From positions 248,001 to 312,000 of the forward strand of contig NZ_BSTJ01000012.1 of the NCBI RefSeq assembly GCF_030269445.1: a DNA stretch of 64,000 nucleotides. The letters run 5' to 3'. Source of the DNA: Actinoallomurus iriomotensis (GTDB lineage Bacteria > Actinomycetota > Actinomycetes > Streptosporangiales > Streptosporangiaceae). Both the position numbers and the translations under genes were made by a program. The notes below the pieces were generated by a model. It made no database searches, had not been told where the DNA came from, and worked only from the letters and a program-made list of their open reading frames with translations. Shown in pieces: positions 1 to 8,370 of the stretch. Positions within the stretch are counted from its first letter, which is position 1; every line of letters starts with the position of its first letter.

Positions 1-1
1 G

Positions 2-259
2 CTCAGGGAGCGCTCGCTGGAGGTGCTGCGGCGCCTGCGCGAGCGCGCCGGCGACCGGCTCGTGCTGATCTCGGTCGGCGGCATCGAGACGGCCGACGAC
101 GCCTGGGAACGCCTCCAGGCGGGCGCGACCCTGGTCCAGGCCTACACGGGCCTGATCTACGGCGGACCGTCCTGGCCCCGCCGGATCAACCGCGACCTCG
201 CCGCGCGGCTCCGCGCGGAGGACCGTACGACGATGCCGGAGGGCGGACCTCGGCCGTGA
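2..259 (+). CDS. pyrD: Dihydroorotate dehydrogenase (quinone), C-terminal fragment
   Basis: The window opens inside this gene; about 85 C-terminal codons remain. The read-through carries the end of the class 2 PyrD TIM barrel: [17 protein letters not shown] (phosphate-binding SVGGI loop), then [16 protein letters not shown] and a terminal INRDL helix. The family oxidises dihydroorotate to orotate in pyrimidine synthesis and passes electrons to membrane quinone. The last eight residues (MPEGGPRP) come from the first unit of a 29-bp tandem repeat, so the extreme C-terminus appears to be repeat-derived. Confidence 0.93.
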   Translation, partial: LRERSLEVLRRLRERAGDRLVLISVGGIETADDAWERLQAGATLVQAYTGLIYGGPSWPRRINRDLAARLRAEDRTTMPEGGPRP

Positions 260-349
260 CCTCGCCGGAGGGTGGCCGTCGGTCGTGACCCCGTCGGAGG
301 GGGCCTCGGCCATGGCTCCGCCGGAGGGCGGACCTCGGCCATGACTCGG
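236..349. repeat. Imperfect tandem repeat, four units of about 29 bp
   Basis: Four consecutive units start at 236, 265, 294 and 321, each beginning CCGGAGGG or TCGGAGGG and containing a CTCGGCC(A/G)TG-like core. Unit 3 is 27 bp, the others 29 bp. The array overlaps the pyrD stop codon (257-259) and fills most of the gap to the next gene. No function is evident. Confidence 0.8.
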
Positions 350-416
350 TCGACAGGTGGTCAAGTGTCTTGAGGCCCCGGTCGCGGGACATCACTCTTT
401 CCCTTGAGGAGGAGCG

Positions 417-1175
417 GTGCCTGGACGAGGTGCTTCGGTGGCCGGCGCGTCGGCGCACGCCCGATACCGGCACCTGCGGGCGGAGTACCGGCAGGAGCGG
501 GTCCTCGCGCGGACCGTCCTGGCGGGCGTCGCGGGCGCCATGACCGCAGGCGTCTTCGACTGGCTGACCGGTCTGGCCGCCGCCCTCACGGCCCTCCTCC
601 TGCACTCCTTCTACCTGCGGGTCAAGCCGGACCCCGTCACCCACTGGCGGCGCGGCGCGGCGGCCGAGCGGCGTACCGGCCGGCGCCTGTCGCGGCTGGA
701 CCCGGCCTACTTCCACGTGCTGCACGACCGGGCGCTGCCCATACCCGCCCACGCGAACCTCGACCACCTCGTCGTCGGCCTGACCGGCGTGTACGCGATC
801 GTCTCGCGTCGCTGGCCGGTCCTCACCCGGCTGCGCGCGGTGGACGAGCGGCTGTGGGTCGGGCCGCGGCCGATGACGCGGCTGCTCGTGACGGCGAGGG
901 ACGCGGCGCGTACGGTCGCCGAACGTCTGTCGGAGGATCTCGGGCACCGGGTCGAGGTGCACGCGGTCGTCGCCGTGCACGGCGCGCGGCTGCCGCGCAC
1001 GGGGTTCACGTTCGACGGTGTGACCGTGCAGCGGGCCGGGCGGGCCCGCCGGCTCGTCGAGCGGCAGCCTGCGGTGTTGACCACGGCACAGGTCACCGCG
1101 ATCGCCGCGGCGGCGGAACGGATACTTCCCCCGATGATCGATGTGTGGGGAAAAACCGGCACGCTTCGTGACTGA
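417..1175 (+). CDS. NERD (nuclease-related) domain membrane protein
   Basis: 252 residues from a GTG preceded by an AGGAGG-like site at 407-412. Hydrophobic segments at about residues 34-67 suggest one or two membrane passes. A NERD core follows (about 78-190), with GAAAERRTGRRL, then HDRALPIPAHANLDHLVVG and GVYAIVSR; the N-x-D-H-L and G-V-Y motifs are the family signature. NERD proteins resemble nucleases of the endonuclease-like fold but no reaction is established for this actinobacterial membrane form. It follows pyrD across the repeat and is separated by 110 bp from the next gene. Confidence 0.8.
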   Translation: MPGRGASVAGASAHARYRHLRAEYRQERVLARTVLAGVAGAMTAGVFDWLTGLAAALTALLLHSFYLRVKPDPVTHWRRGAAAERRTGRRLSRLDPAYFHVLHDRALPIPAHANLDHLVVGLTGVYAIVSRRWPVLTRLRAVDERLWVGPRPMTRLLVTARDAARTVAERLSEDLGHRVEVHAVVAVHGARLPRTGFTFDGVTVQRAGRARRLVERQPAVLTTAQVTAIAAAAERILPPMIDVWGKTGTLRD

Positions 1176-1285
1176 TGAGTACGCTCGGACACGGCCGGGA
1201 ACCCGCGCCCGTCGCGAGTGGCGCATCGGGTCCCCGGCGGTCTCTCGGCGCAACAGACCGACTCGCGTAGCTGGGGAGAAGGGGC

Positions 1286-2341
1286 ATGGCGGGCCGCATC
1301 GTCGTCTTCGGTGCCACCGGCTACACCGGCGTCCTGACCGCGAGAGCGCTCGTCGCCCAGGGTGCGCGCCCGGTCCTCGCCGGCCGGAACCGTACGGCCC
1401 TGACCGCGCTCGCGGACGGGCTCGGCGGCCTGGAGATCGCCTACGCCGACGTCGAGGAGCCGCGGTCCGTACGGGCGCTGGTCGAGAGCGGCGACGTCCT
1501 GGTCACGACGGTCGGCCCGTTCCAGCGGTACGGGCACGCCGCCCTGGAGGCCGCGGTCGACGCGGGCGCGCACTACCTCGACTCCACCGGCGAGCCGCCG
1601 TTCATCCGTGAGGTCTTCGAGTCCTACGGGCCCCGCGCGACGCGGTCGGCGCTGATCCCCGCGTTCGGCTACGACTACGTTCCGGGCAACCTCGCCGCGG
1701 GCCTCGCCCTCGACCGGGTCGGCGACGACGGTTTCCGCGTTGACATCGGCTACTTCGTCGGTGGCGGCGACCTGTGGCGGGGGCTGACCGCCGGCAGCCT
1801 GCAGTCGGTCGCCGGCGTGGCCACCGCCCGGATGTACTCCTTCCGCGGGCGCATCCACGAGGAGCGCCGACCACGGGTCCGTGAGTTCCAGGTGGCGGGC
1901 CGGTCGCGGCCCGGCCTGTCGATCGGCTCCTCGGAGCACTTCGCGCTGCCCGAGTCCTACCCGGCGCTGTACGAGGTCAACGTCTATCTGGGCTGGTTCG
2001 GCCGGGCCACGAGGCCGGCGGCGCGCGGGCGGGTCGGCGCGTACGGCGCGCGGGCCGCGCTGGGCACGATGGCGCGCCTGGCCCGCCGCCGAAGCGGCAA
2101 GAGCACGCTGACGTCGCGCATCGTCGCGGTCGCCTACGACTCCGAGGGATCGCTGCTCACGGATGTGCACCTTTCCGGCGGTGATCCCTATGAGTTCACG
2201 GCAGGCGCCCTTTCTTGGGCCGCTTGTCAGGCATCAAGGGGAATGGTGGAGACGGGAGCTTTGGGGCCGATCAACGCTTTCGGCCTTGCCGAGCTCGAGG
2301 CGGGCTGCGCGATGGCGGGAATCGCGCGGGTCACCGGCTGA
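1286..2341 (+). CDS. Saccharopine dehydrogenase-like NAD(P)-binding oxidoreductase
   Basis: 351 residues with an N-terminal Rossmann fold: RIVVFGATGYTG (GxTGYTG nucleotide loop), LAGRN at the end of beta-2, and TTVGPFQRYG, which is typical of the saccharopine dehydrogenase-like/trans-acting enoyl reductase family. The conserved HYLDSTGE and FGYDYVPGN stretches support this. In mycobacteria related proteins reduce enoyl intermediates of polyketide lipids; the substrate here is unknown. The start is supported by GGAGAAGGGG nine bases upstream. The 3' end uses A/T third positions more often than the rest of the gene, and the following 213-bp gap is unusually AT-rich. Confidence 0.82.
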   Translation: MAGRIVVFGATGYTGVLTARALVAQGARPVLAGRNRTALTALADGLGGLEIAYADVEEPRSVRALVESGDVLVTTVGPFQRYGHAALEAAVDAGAHYLDSTGEPPFIREVFESYGPRATRSALIPAFGYDYVPGNLAAGLALDRVGDDGFRVDIGYFVGGGDLWRGLTAGSLQSVAGVATARMYSFRGRIHEERRPRVREFQVAGRSRPGLSIGSSEHFALPESYPALYEVNVYLGWFGRATRPAARGRVGAYGARAALGTMARLARRRSGKSTLTSRIVAVAYDSEGSLLTDVHLSGGDPYEFTAGALSWAACQASRGMVETGALGPINAFGLAELEAGCAMAGIARVTG

Positions 2342-2554
2342 TCACCGTCTCCGCGCTGGTCGTTGGCATGTTCCCCTCTTGTTGGCACGGACCGCCCCCA
2401 GGCGGGGCAAAGCCGTCATAGGACGATAAACGACCGCTTACGGCGATATAAAAAGGCATTTCACCGGCACTTTACCGTGGCGATCCGAATAAACTTCTAT
2501 GGCTCTTCGGGAAAGTGTTGAAGATGGGGCGTAAAAGGTTTTAACTTCAGCGCC
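2342..2554. promoter_or_regulatory. AT-rich intergenic region before the sigma-factor gene
   Basis: The stretch 2420-2555 is markedly AT-rich for this genome (for example GATATAAAAAGGCATTT around 2442-2458 and TTTTAACTTC just before the ATG). It probably holds the promoter of the sigma gene and could attract Lsr2, which prefers AT-rich DNA. No defined -35/-10 pair or good ribosome site could be assigned. Confidence 0.35.
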
Positions 2555-4276
2555 ATGGAAGACCGGCTATTGGTCGAGGCGCTGCGATCACGTGACCCGA
2601 TCGCCATGGGTGAGATCTACGACGCGTACGCCGAACGCCTCTACGGCTACTGCTGGTTCCAGCTGCGCAACGGCGACGCCGCACAGGTGGCGTTCCGCGA
2701 CACCCTCATGTGCGCCGAGGCCCACGTCGGCCGGCTGCGCAGTCCCGCGCGGTTCGGCCCGTGGCTCTACGCGCTCGCGCGGATCGAGTGCCGCCGCCGG
2801 CGGCCGGCTGGCCCGGTCCAGCCCGACGTGCCGGTGGCCCGGCACGACCAGGACGACGTCGACCTGCGGCTGATGGCGTGGCGCGCCGTCACCGGGCTGC
2901 CGCCGCTGAGCCGCGAACTGCTCGACCTGCGGCACCGGCACGGCCTGACCGACTCCGACATCGCGCTCGTCGTCGGGCTGCGGGCCAAGGAGATCGGCGA
3001 GCTGCTGGGACAGGCCGCGGTGCTGCTGGAGGCCGCGCTCATCGCGGAGATCCTCGCGCATGACGGCCTGGACGGCTGCTCGCAGCGCGCGGCGCTCCTG
3101 CGTCCCCGCAAGGACGAGATCGACGACGATCTGCGTGAGACGCTCGTCCGCCACTCGCTCGAATGCCCGCGGTGCGCCCGGCACCTGCCGGACAACATCG
3201 CGCCGCGCAAGGTGTACGCCCTGCTGCCCGACGCGCCGTTGCCGCCGGCGCTGCGCGGCCGGCTCATGAACTGCTTCACCGACCCCGAACTGGCCGGCTA
3301 CCGGCTGTTCGCGGCGGCGCGCGTGTCGCGCTTCGGGGCCCAGGGCTTCCCCCAGCAGCCCGGCACGGGCCCGGCCGCGGCCCTGCGGCGCGCCTCGGAG
3401 GACGCCTCGCGCGGCTGGCCGCGGGCGCTCGCCGCCGCGGCCGGGGCGCTGCTCGCCGCGGTCACGGCGATCGCCGTGTGCGGCTACCTCGGCGACGACA
3501 CCCTTCACGGCCGGGACGGCGTCATCGCCGGACCGCCCGGCAAGCGGTCGCCGCGGCCGAGCCCCGCGCCGCCGAGCCGGCCCAGCGGCGCGCGACCGGT
3601 GTCGGCGACGCTGCCCCTGGCCCTGCCCGCCCCGGCCGGCCCCGCCGTGCTGGGCGCGGTGCCGCCCAAGGACTACCTGTGGGCCCCCGTCGCCCAGGAC
3701 CTCGACGTACGGCCCGGCCGGCTGACGCTGCCGGCGGGCGGCGCGGGCCTGATCGTGCTGAGCTGCCCGGCCGGCACCCTCGACTGGCAGGCCTCCGGCG
3801 GCCGGCCGACACGCCTCAGCCCCGCGGCGGGCACCCTGCGGTGCGGCGTCGCGCAGCTCGTCACCGTACGCGCCCCGGCCGGCGGGTCCGGCTCGGCGGT
3901 CGTCACGTTCTGGCCGGGCGGCCACCAGGTCCAGATCGTGTGGGGCGACCGTCCGCCGTACCCGCCGCCGTCGACGCCCGAACCGGTGCCGACCCCCACG
4001 CCGACCCCGACGGAGCCGCCTTCCGGCGAGCCGTCGCCGAGCGGGCCTCCGTCCGGTCAGTCCCCGCCGGGCGAGCCCGCGCCCGGCCCGTCCGCGCCGA
4101 GCCGGCCCGAGAGCCCGCAGCCTCCGCCGAGCCGTCCCGCGCCGACCGCCCCGACCCAGGCGCCGCCGCCCGAGTCACCGCCCGCGAAGCCCGCGCCGAC
4201 CGACCCCGCTCCGGCGCCGGCCGACCCCCCGCACTCCGATCCGCCCGCGGATCCATCGTCCGGTTCGGCCGGCTGA
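2555..4276 (+). CDS. ECF-type sigma factor fused to ZAS anti-sigma-like, membrane and extracytoplasmic domains
   Basis: 573 residues. A shortened sigma region 2 lies at about 5-85 (DPIAMGEIYDAYAERLYGYC, then FGPWLYALARIECRRR). Region 4 is at about 106-165 (LPPLSRELLDLRHRHGLTDSDIA). A zinc anti-sigma signature H-x3-C-x2-C follows at H200, C204 and C207. One membrane helix is at about 290-312. A beta-rich outside domain (about 375-475) and a long Pro/Ser/Glu-rich tail end the protein. The order sigma-ZAS-TM-outside domain resembles membrane-tethered ECF groups of actinobacteria. It shares one base (TGATG) with the next gene. I infer self-inhibition relieved by an envelope signal; no target promoter is known. 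Confidence 0.78.
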   Translation: MEDRLLVEALRSRDPIAMGEIYDAYAERLYGYCWFQLRNGDAAQVAFRDTLMCAEAHVGRLRSPARFGPWLYALARIECRRRRPAGPVQPDVPVARHDQDDVDLRLMAWRAVTGLPPLSRELLDLRHRHGLTDSDIALVVGLRAKEIGELLGQAAVLLEAALIAEILAHDGLDGCSQRAALLRPRKDEIDDDLRETLVRHSLECPRCARHLPDNIAPRKVYALLPDAPLPPALRGRLMNCFTDPELAGYRLFAAARVSRFGAQGFPQQPGTGPAAALRRASEDASRGWPRALAAAAGALLAAVTAIAVCGYLGDDTLHGRDGVIAGPPGKRSPRPSPAPPSRPSGARPVSATLPLALPAPAGPAVLGAVPPKDYLWAPVAQDLDVRPGRLTLPAGGAGLIVLSCPAGTLDWQASGGRPTRLSPAAGTLRCGVAQLVTVRAPAGGSGSAVVTFWPGGHQVQIVWGDRPPYPPPSTPEPVPTPTPTPTEPPSGEPSPSGPPSGQSPPGEPAPGPSAPSRPESPQPPPSRPAPTAPTQAPPPESPPAKPAPTDPAPAPADPPHSDPPADPSSGSAG

Positions 4277-4944
4277 TGGAGGCCTACACGGTGCGGGCCG
4301 ACGCTCCGCGCGGTGCGCTGGTCACGCCGCGGTTCGTCGAGCCGGAGATGGCCGACCTCGTCGGGCGCATCCAGCGGGTGCCCTGGCCGCAGTCGAACGA
4401 GCCGGGCGACCGGATGTGCCAGGAGGTGATCGAGCTGTGCCGCCTGCAGGCCGCCCGCGGACTCACCGTGCTGGCCTGGCTCGCGGACGGCGGCGCGCCC
4501 GGCGACGGACGAGAGGAGGTCGGCTGGCTGCTCACCACCACCCGGCTCACCGGCCACCGCCAGCAGCGGATGTACGGCGCCGCCGAACGCCTCGCGCCGC
4601 CCGTACGCGACCTGGTGATCGCCAACTTCACCTGGGCGCTGTCCTCCACGCGCGGCGGCCGGGTGACCGCGCCGTTCTTCGCCAGCCGCGCCTATCCCGA
4701 CGACGGATACGCCGCCGCGCACACCACCATGACGCTGACGCAGCTGTGGGAGCGCGTCCCCGACGTGCGGCAGGCGCTCGCGGCGGCGTGGGCCGCCACC
4801 CGTACGCCCGCCGACTGGTGCCGGGCGGCCGACCTCCAGGCCCGCTACGGCGGAGAAGTCCCGGTCGTCACCTATCCACGCGGCCCGTTCCCGCCCAAAT
4901 CAGCCACCCGTCCCTGGATCATCCGGCTGCTGGGAACGGAGTGA
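4276..4944 (+). CDS. Conserved hypothetical protein coupled to the sigma-factor gene
   Basis: 222 residues beginning at an ATG that overlaps the preceding stop by one base, so it is probably translated with the sigma gene. It has no signal peptide or membrane segment. The middle (IANFTWALSSTRGGRVTAPF, then YAAAHTTMTLTQLWERVPDV) is well structured with Trp-rich helices. I do not recognise the family. The tight coupling suggests a role linked to the membrane-tethered sigma factor, but this is context only. Confidence 0.7.
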   Translation: MEAYTVRADAPRGALVTPRFVEPEMADLVGRIQRVPWPQSNEPGDRMCQEVIELCRLQAARGLTVLAWLADGGAPGDGREEVGWLLTTTRLTGHRQQRMYGAAERLAPPVRDLVIANFTWALSSTRGGRVTAPFFASRAYPDDGYAAAHTTMTLTQLWERVPDVRQALAAAWAATRTPADWCRAADLQARYGGEVPVVTYPRGPFPPKSATRPWIIRLLGTE

Positions 4945-5034
4945 TCGGTGGGGTTGATGTTTCCAGTGGGTCATCAGTGGTAACTCTTCGTGAGGCCCGC
5001 TCCGCGGCGCGGGCGGACATCGGGGGGATCCACC

Positions 5035-6267
5035 TTGGCAGGCTCCACGCGACGACGAAGACGGCGGCGGCGACGGCTCGGCGCCCTGTCCCTGACCACG
5101 CTCGCCGTCTCGGCGCTGCTCACCGACCCTTCGGCCGCCATCCCGTCACCGGGCGCGCGTGACCTCGCCCGCAGCCGGCGGCAGGTGCACGACCGGGCCG
5201 CCGACGTCGGCCGCATCAACGCCGAGCTGGCCAGGGCCAACGCCGAACTCGACGACATGAACGACCAGGCCGAGCTCGCCGTCGAGCGCTTCAACGGCGC
5301 GCGCGCCCGGCTCGACCAGGCCGGCCGCGACTACCAGGCCGCGCTGGCCCGTACGGCCCGCGCCCGCGACCGGCTGGACCAGTCACGCCGCGACCTGGCG
5401 GTGTTCGCCTCGAAGGCCTACCGGACCGACGACAGCATCCCCTCGGCCGCGGCCGTGCTCGGTGGGCGCGGCGGGCCGCAGGGGTTCCTCGAACGCGCCT
5501 CCTTCATGCAGTTCCTGGCCAACCGGCAGCACTTCGCCGTCGAGCAGGAGCAGGCCACGCACACCATCGCCGACCTGTTCGAGAAGCAGTCGCGCCGGGC
5601 GCTCGGCGCCCAGCGCGACGCCACCCGGGCCACGGCCGCCGCACGCCAGGTCGCGACGGCCGCCGTGACCCGGCAGCGGTCGAGCGTGCAGCGCATCCAG
5701 CGGCAGAAGGAAGGCCTGGTCGCCGCGCTGAAGCGGGCACAGGCCCGCACCGCCGAACTCCAGCGCGCCCACGTCGCGAAAGCCGTCGGCAAGAGCGCGG
5801 CCCAGGCCGTACCGCGGAACGCCCGCGAGGCCGCCCGTGCCGTGCGCGGGGCGTCGCTCGGCGCCGTGGCCGCCCGAGCGGCGCTGCGCTGGATCGGCAC
5901 GCCCTACTCCTGGGGCGGCGGGAACGCGTCCGGGCCCACGATCGGGATCGCCCAGGGCGCGCACACCGTCGGCTTCGACTGCTCCGGGCTGGTGACCTAC
6001 GCCTGGGCCCGCGCCGGGGTGCCGCTCACGCACTACGCGACGTCCCAGTACAACGCGGGCCCGCATCCGACGCGCGATCAGTTGCGCCCCGGCGACCTGG
6101 TGTTCTTCGCCCACAACCCGGCGGATCCGAGCACGATTCACCATGTCGGCATCTACATCGGGGGAGGCCAGATGGTCGAGGCGCCCTTCACGGGGGCACG
6201 CGTGAGGATCTCGAACGCGTTCCGCCCCGACTACGCGGGCGCCACCCGTCCGGCGGGCCCGCGGTAG
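5035..6267 (+). CDS. NlpC/P60 family cell-wall hydrolase with coiled-coil domain
   Basis: 410 residues from a TTG seven bases after a GGGGGG site; an in-frame GTG at 4990 has no such site. The N-terminus is an Arg-rich signal peptide. Residues about 45-125 and 165-265 are Ala/Arg/Gln/Glu-rich helices likely to form coiled coils, as in RipA-type D,L-endopeptidases. The C-terminal NlpC/P60 domain starts at WIGTPYSWGGG; catalytic Cys316 is in FDCSGLV and His370 in HHVGIYIGGG. The family cleaves the gamma-D-Glu-diaminopimelate bond of peptidoglycan stem peptides. It converges on ppa with a 3-bp gap. Confidence 0.9.
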   Translation: MAGSTRRRRRRRRRLGALSLTTLAVSALLTDPSAAIPSPGARDLARSRRQVHDRAADVGRINAELARANAELDDMNDQAELAVERFNGARARLDQAGRDYQAALARTARARDRLDQSRRDLAVFASKAYRTDDSIPSAAAVLGGRGGPQGFLERASFMQFLANRQHFAVEQEQATHTIADLFEKQSRRALGAQRDATRATAAARQVATAAVTRQRSSVQRIQRQKEGLVAALKRAQARTAELQRAHVAKAVGKSAAQAVPRNAREAARAVRGASLGAVAARAALRWIGTPYSWGGGNASGPTIGIAQGAHTVGFDCSGLVTYAWARAGVPLTHYATSQYNAGPHPTRDQLRPGDLVFFAHNPADPSTIHHVGIYIGGGQMVEAPFTGARVRISNAFRPDYAGATRPAGPR

Positions 6268-6270
6268 GGG

Positions 6271-6759
6271 TCAGTGACTCAGCTGAGCGGCGCGCTTGAA
6301 GGACCGTTCGATCTCCGCCTCGGCGTCGGTGCGGTGGGCCCAGCTGGCGCCCTCGACCGACTTTCCGGGCTCCAGGTCCTTGTAGACCTCGAAGAAGTGC
6401 TGGATCTCCAACCGGTCGAACTCCGGAACGTGATGAATATCACGCAGGTGTTCCATGCGCGGGTCGGTGGCCGGGACGCACAGGACCTTGTCGTCCCCGC
6501 CGGCCTCGTCCGTCATGCGGAACATCCCGATCGTCCGGCAGCGGATCAGGCACCCCGGAAACGTGGGTTCCTGCAGGAGAACGAGGGCGTCGAGCGGGTC
6601 GCCGTCCTCGCCCAGAGTGTTGTCGATGAACCCATAGTCGGCCGGGTACTGCGTGGAGGTGAAAAGCATCCGGTCTAGGCGGATTCGTCCGGTTTCGTGG
6701 TCCATCTCGTACTTGTTGCGTTGACCCTTAGGGATCTCGATAGTGACGTCGAATTGCAC
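6271..6759 (-). CDS. ppa: Inorganic pyrophosphatase (family I)
   Basis: 162 residues, standard length for the bacterial soluble enzyme. It carries the PYP/active-site stretches [24 protein letters not shown] and the family signature DGDPLDALV (Asp residues that bind Mg). It hydrolyses pyrophosphate released by biosynthesis and keeps such reactions forward. It is transcribed divergently from the carboxypeptidase gene, with about 105 bp between their starts. Confidence 0.97.
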   Translation of the reverse strand: MQFDVTIEIPKGQRNKYEMDHETGRIRLDRMLFTSTQYPADYGFIDNTLGEDGDPLDALVLLQEPTFPGCLIRCRTIGMFRMTDEAGGDDKVLCVPATDPRMEHLRDIHHVPEFDRLEIQHFFEVYKDLEPGKSVEGASWAHRTDAEAEIERSFKRAAQLSH

Positions 6760-6864
6760 AATGTCCTCCGCTCCCCGGGGCGGGCCGAGGCGGTTCTGGT
6801 TGGATGTTGGCCTGTCTAAGGATGTCGCACGTCACTAGTGCCACTGTTGGAGAGGGGCATTAAG

Positions 6865-8253
6865 GTGCGGAGGCCCGAGCGCGCCGTGGCCATGATCACA
6901 CTGGCGCTGCTGAACGTCTTCCTCGTCACCGCCGCTCTCGCAGTGGTGAAGCTCACACCAGATCGTTCCCTCGCGCTCCGGCCGCCAACCGTCGCGGACC
7001 GGACGATCGTGCCCGCGGGCGCGCCCGCGCTGGTGCCCGCCGAGGCGACCGCGCCGCTGCCCTCGCCGGGGACTCTCGCCTCGCACCTGGCCGGCCCGAT
7101 GCGGGGCGCCGGCCTCGGCGAGAACCTGACGGGTGTCGTCATCGACGCCATGACCGGCCGTTCCCTGTACAGCAGCAACGCCGAACAGCCGGCGGTGCCC
7201 GCCTCGACGACCAAGGTCATCACCGCGGCGGCCGTGCTCGCCTCCGTCGGCCCGAACCACCGCCTCACCACCAGTGCGGTGCGGAGCAGCCGGGGCGTCA
7301 TCCTGGTCGGCGGGGGCGATCCCACGCTGACGGCCGCCAGCCCGAAGAACGCCTACCCGAAGTACGCGTCGCTCGCCGACCTGGCGAAGCAGACCGCCGC
7401 GGCGCTGAAGGCCGCCGGCGCGACGCAGGTGACGGTCGACTACGACACCTCGGCGTACCAGGGCAGCACGATGGCCCCGGGCTGGAAGCAGCTCTACTTC
7501 TCCCCGGAGGGCGACGTGGCCCCGGTGAGCGCGCTCGAACTCGACGCGGGCCGGATAGTGCCGGGAGCCCAGTACACCCCGCGCGTCCAGGATCCGCCGT
7601 CGGCCGCCGCGCAGAGATTCGCGCAGATGCTCACCAGCCGTGGCGTGACGGCGCACGTCGGGTCGCGTACGACGGCGCCCAAGGGGGCCACCCGGCTCGG
7701 CGCCGTGCAGTCGCCGCCGGTCTCCGTGCTGGTCGAGCAGTTGCTCACCCACAGCGACGACGACATCGCCGAAGCCATGGCCCGGCTGCTGGCGACGAAC
7801 CTCCACCGGCCGCCGACGTTCGCGGGCGGTGCCGCCGCCACGCGCGACGTGCTCACCAGGCTCGGCGTCGGCGGGGGCGTCCAGATCTTCGACGGGAGCG
7901 GGCTGTCGCACGACAACCGGATCACACCCTCCGCGTTGGCCAAAGTGCTCGCCCTGGCCGCCTCACCCGCCCATCCCGAACTGCACACCGTGCTGTCCGG
8001 CATGCCCGTCGCGGGCTTCTCCGGCACGCTCGGCGACCGGTTCGACGCGGGCACGGCCTCCGCCGGACGGGGCGTCGTACGGGCCAAGACGGGCACCCTC
8101 GACGGGGTCAACACCCTCGCCGGAGTCGTCGAGGACGCGGACGGGCGGCTGCTGGCGTTCGCGTTCATGGCCAACCGGGTGCAGTCCCCGGCGGCGGCCA
8201 TATCCGCTCTCGACACGCTCGCCGGCACTCTGGCCGGCTGCGGATGCCGCTGA
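6865..8253 (+). CDS. dacB: D-alanyl-D-alanine carboxypeptidase/endopeptidase, PBP4 (DacB) family
   Basis: 462 residues from GTG 6865, which follows GGAGAGGGG by seven bases; the longer reading from 6838 would start inside that ribosome site. An N-terminal anchor (about 8-28) is followed by the S13 peptidase domain. Active-site motifs are STTK at S114-K117 (nucleophile and base), SHDN at 348-351 within DGSGLSHDN, and KTG at 408-410. The family trims the terminal D-Ala of peptidoglycan peptides outside the membrane. Position next to tilS-hpt-ftsH is conserved in actinomycetes. Confidence 0.93.
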   Translation: MRRPERAVAMITLALLNVFLVTAALAVVKLTPDRSLALRPPTVADRTIVPAGAPALVPAEATAPLPSPGTLASHLAGPMRGAGLGENLTGVVIDAMTGRSLYSSNAEQPAVPASTTKVITAAAVLASVGPNHRLTTSAVRSSRGVILVGGGDPTLTAASPKNAYPKYASLADLAKQTAAALKAAGATQVTVDYDTSAYQGSTMAPGWKQLYFSPEGDVAPVSALELDAGRIVPGAQYTPRVQDPPSAAAQRFAQMLTSRGVTAHVGSRTTAPKGATRLGAVQSPPVSVLVEQLLTHSDDDIAEAMARLLATNLHRPPTFAGGAAATRDVLTRLGVGGGVQIFDGSGLSHDNRITPSALAKVLALAASPAHPELHTVLSGMPVAGFSGTLGDRFDAGTASAGRGVVRAKTGTLDGVNTLAGVVEDADGRLLAFAFMANRVQSPAAAISALDTLAGTLAGCGCR

Positions 8254-8370
8254 TCACACCCGCTCGGTGGGAGTTCATCGGGTGTCTCCGGGCGTTGGAC
8301 CCTGTGAGGCATGCTCCCCGGGCGAACGGGGACGTACCGTAGGTGGAGAGCCCGGCCGGAGAGGGTTGTA

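Noticed and set aside
186-1253. Long minus-strand frame (355 residues) opposite the NERD gene
   Set aside because: Arg/Gly/Pro-rich product without domains; antisense shadow of a high-GC3 gene.
707-2170. 487-residue minus-strand frame across two plus-strand genes
   Set aside because: Crosses gene boundaries, no recognisable motifs; shadow.
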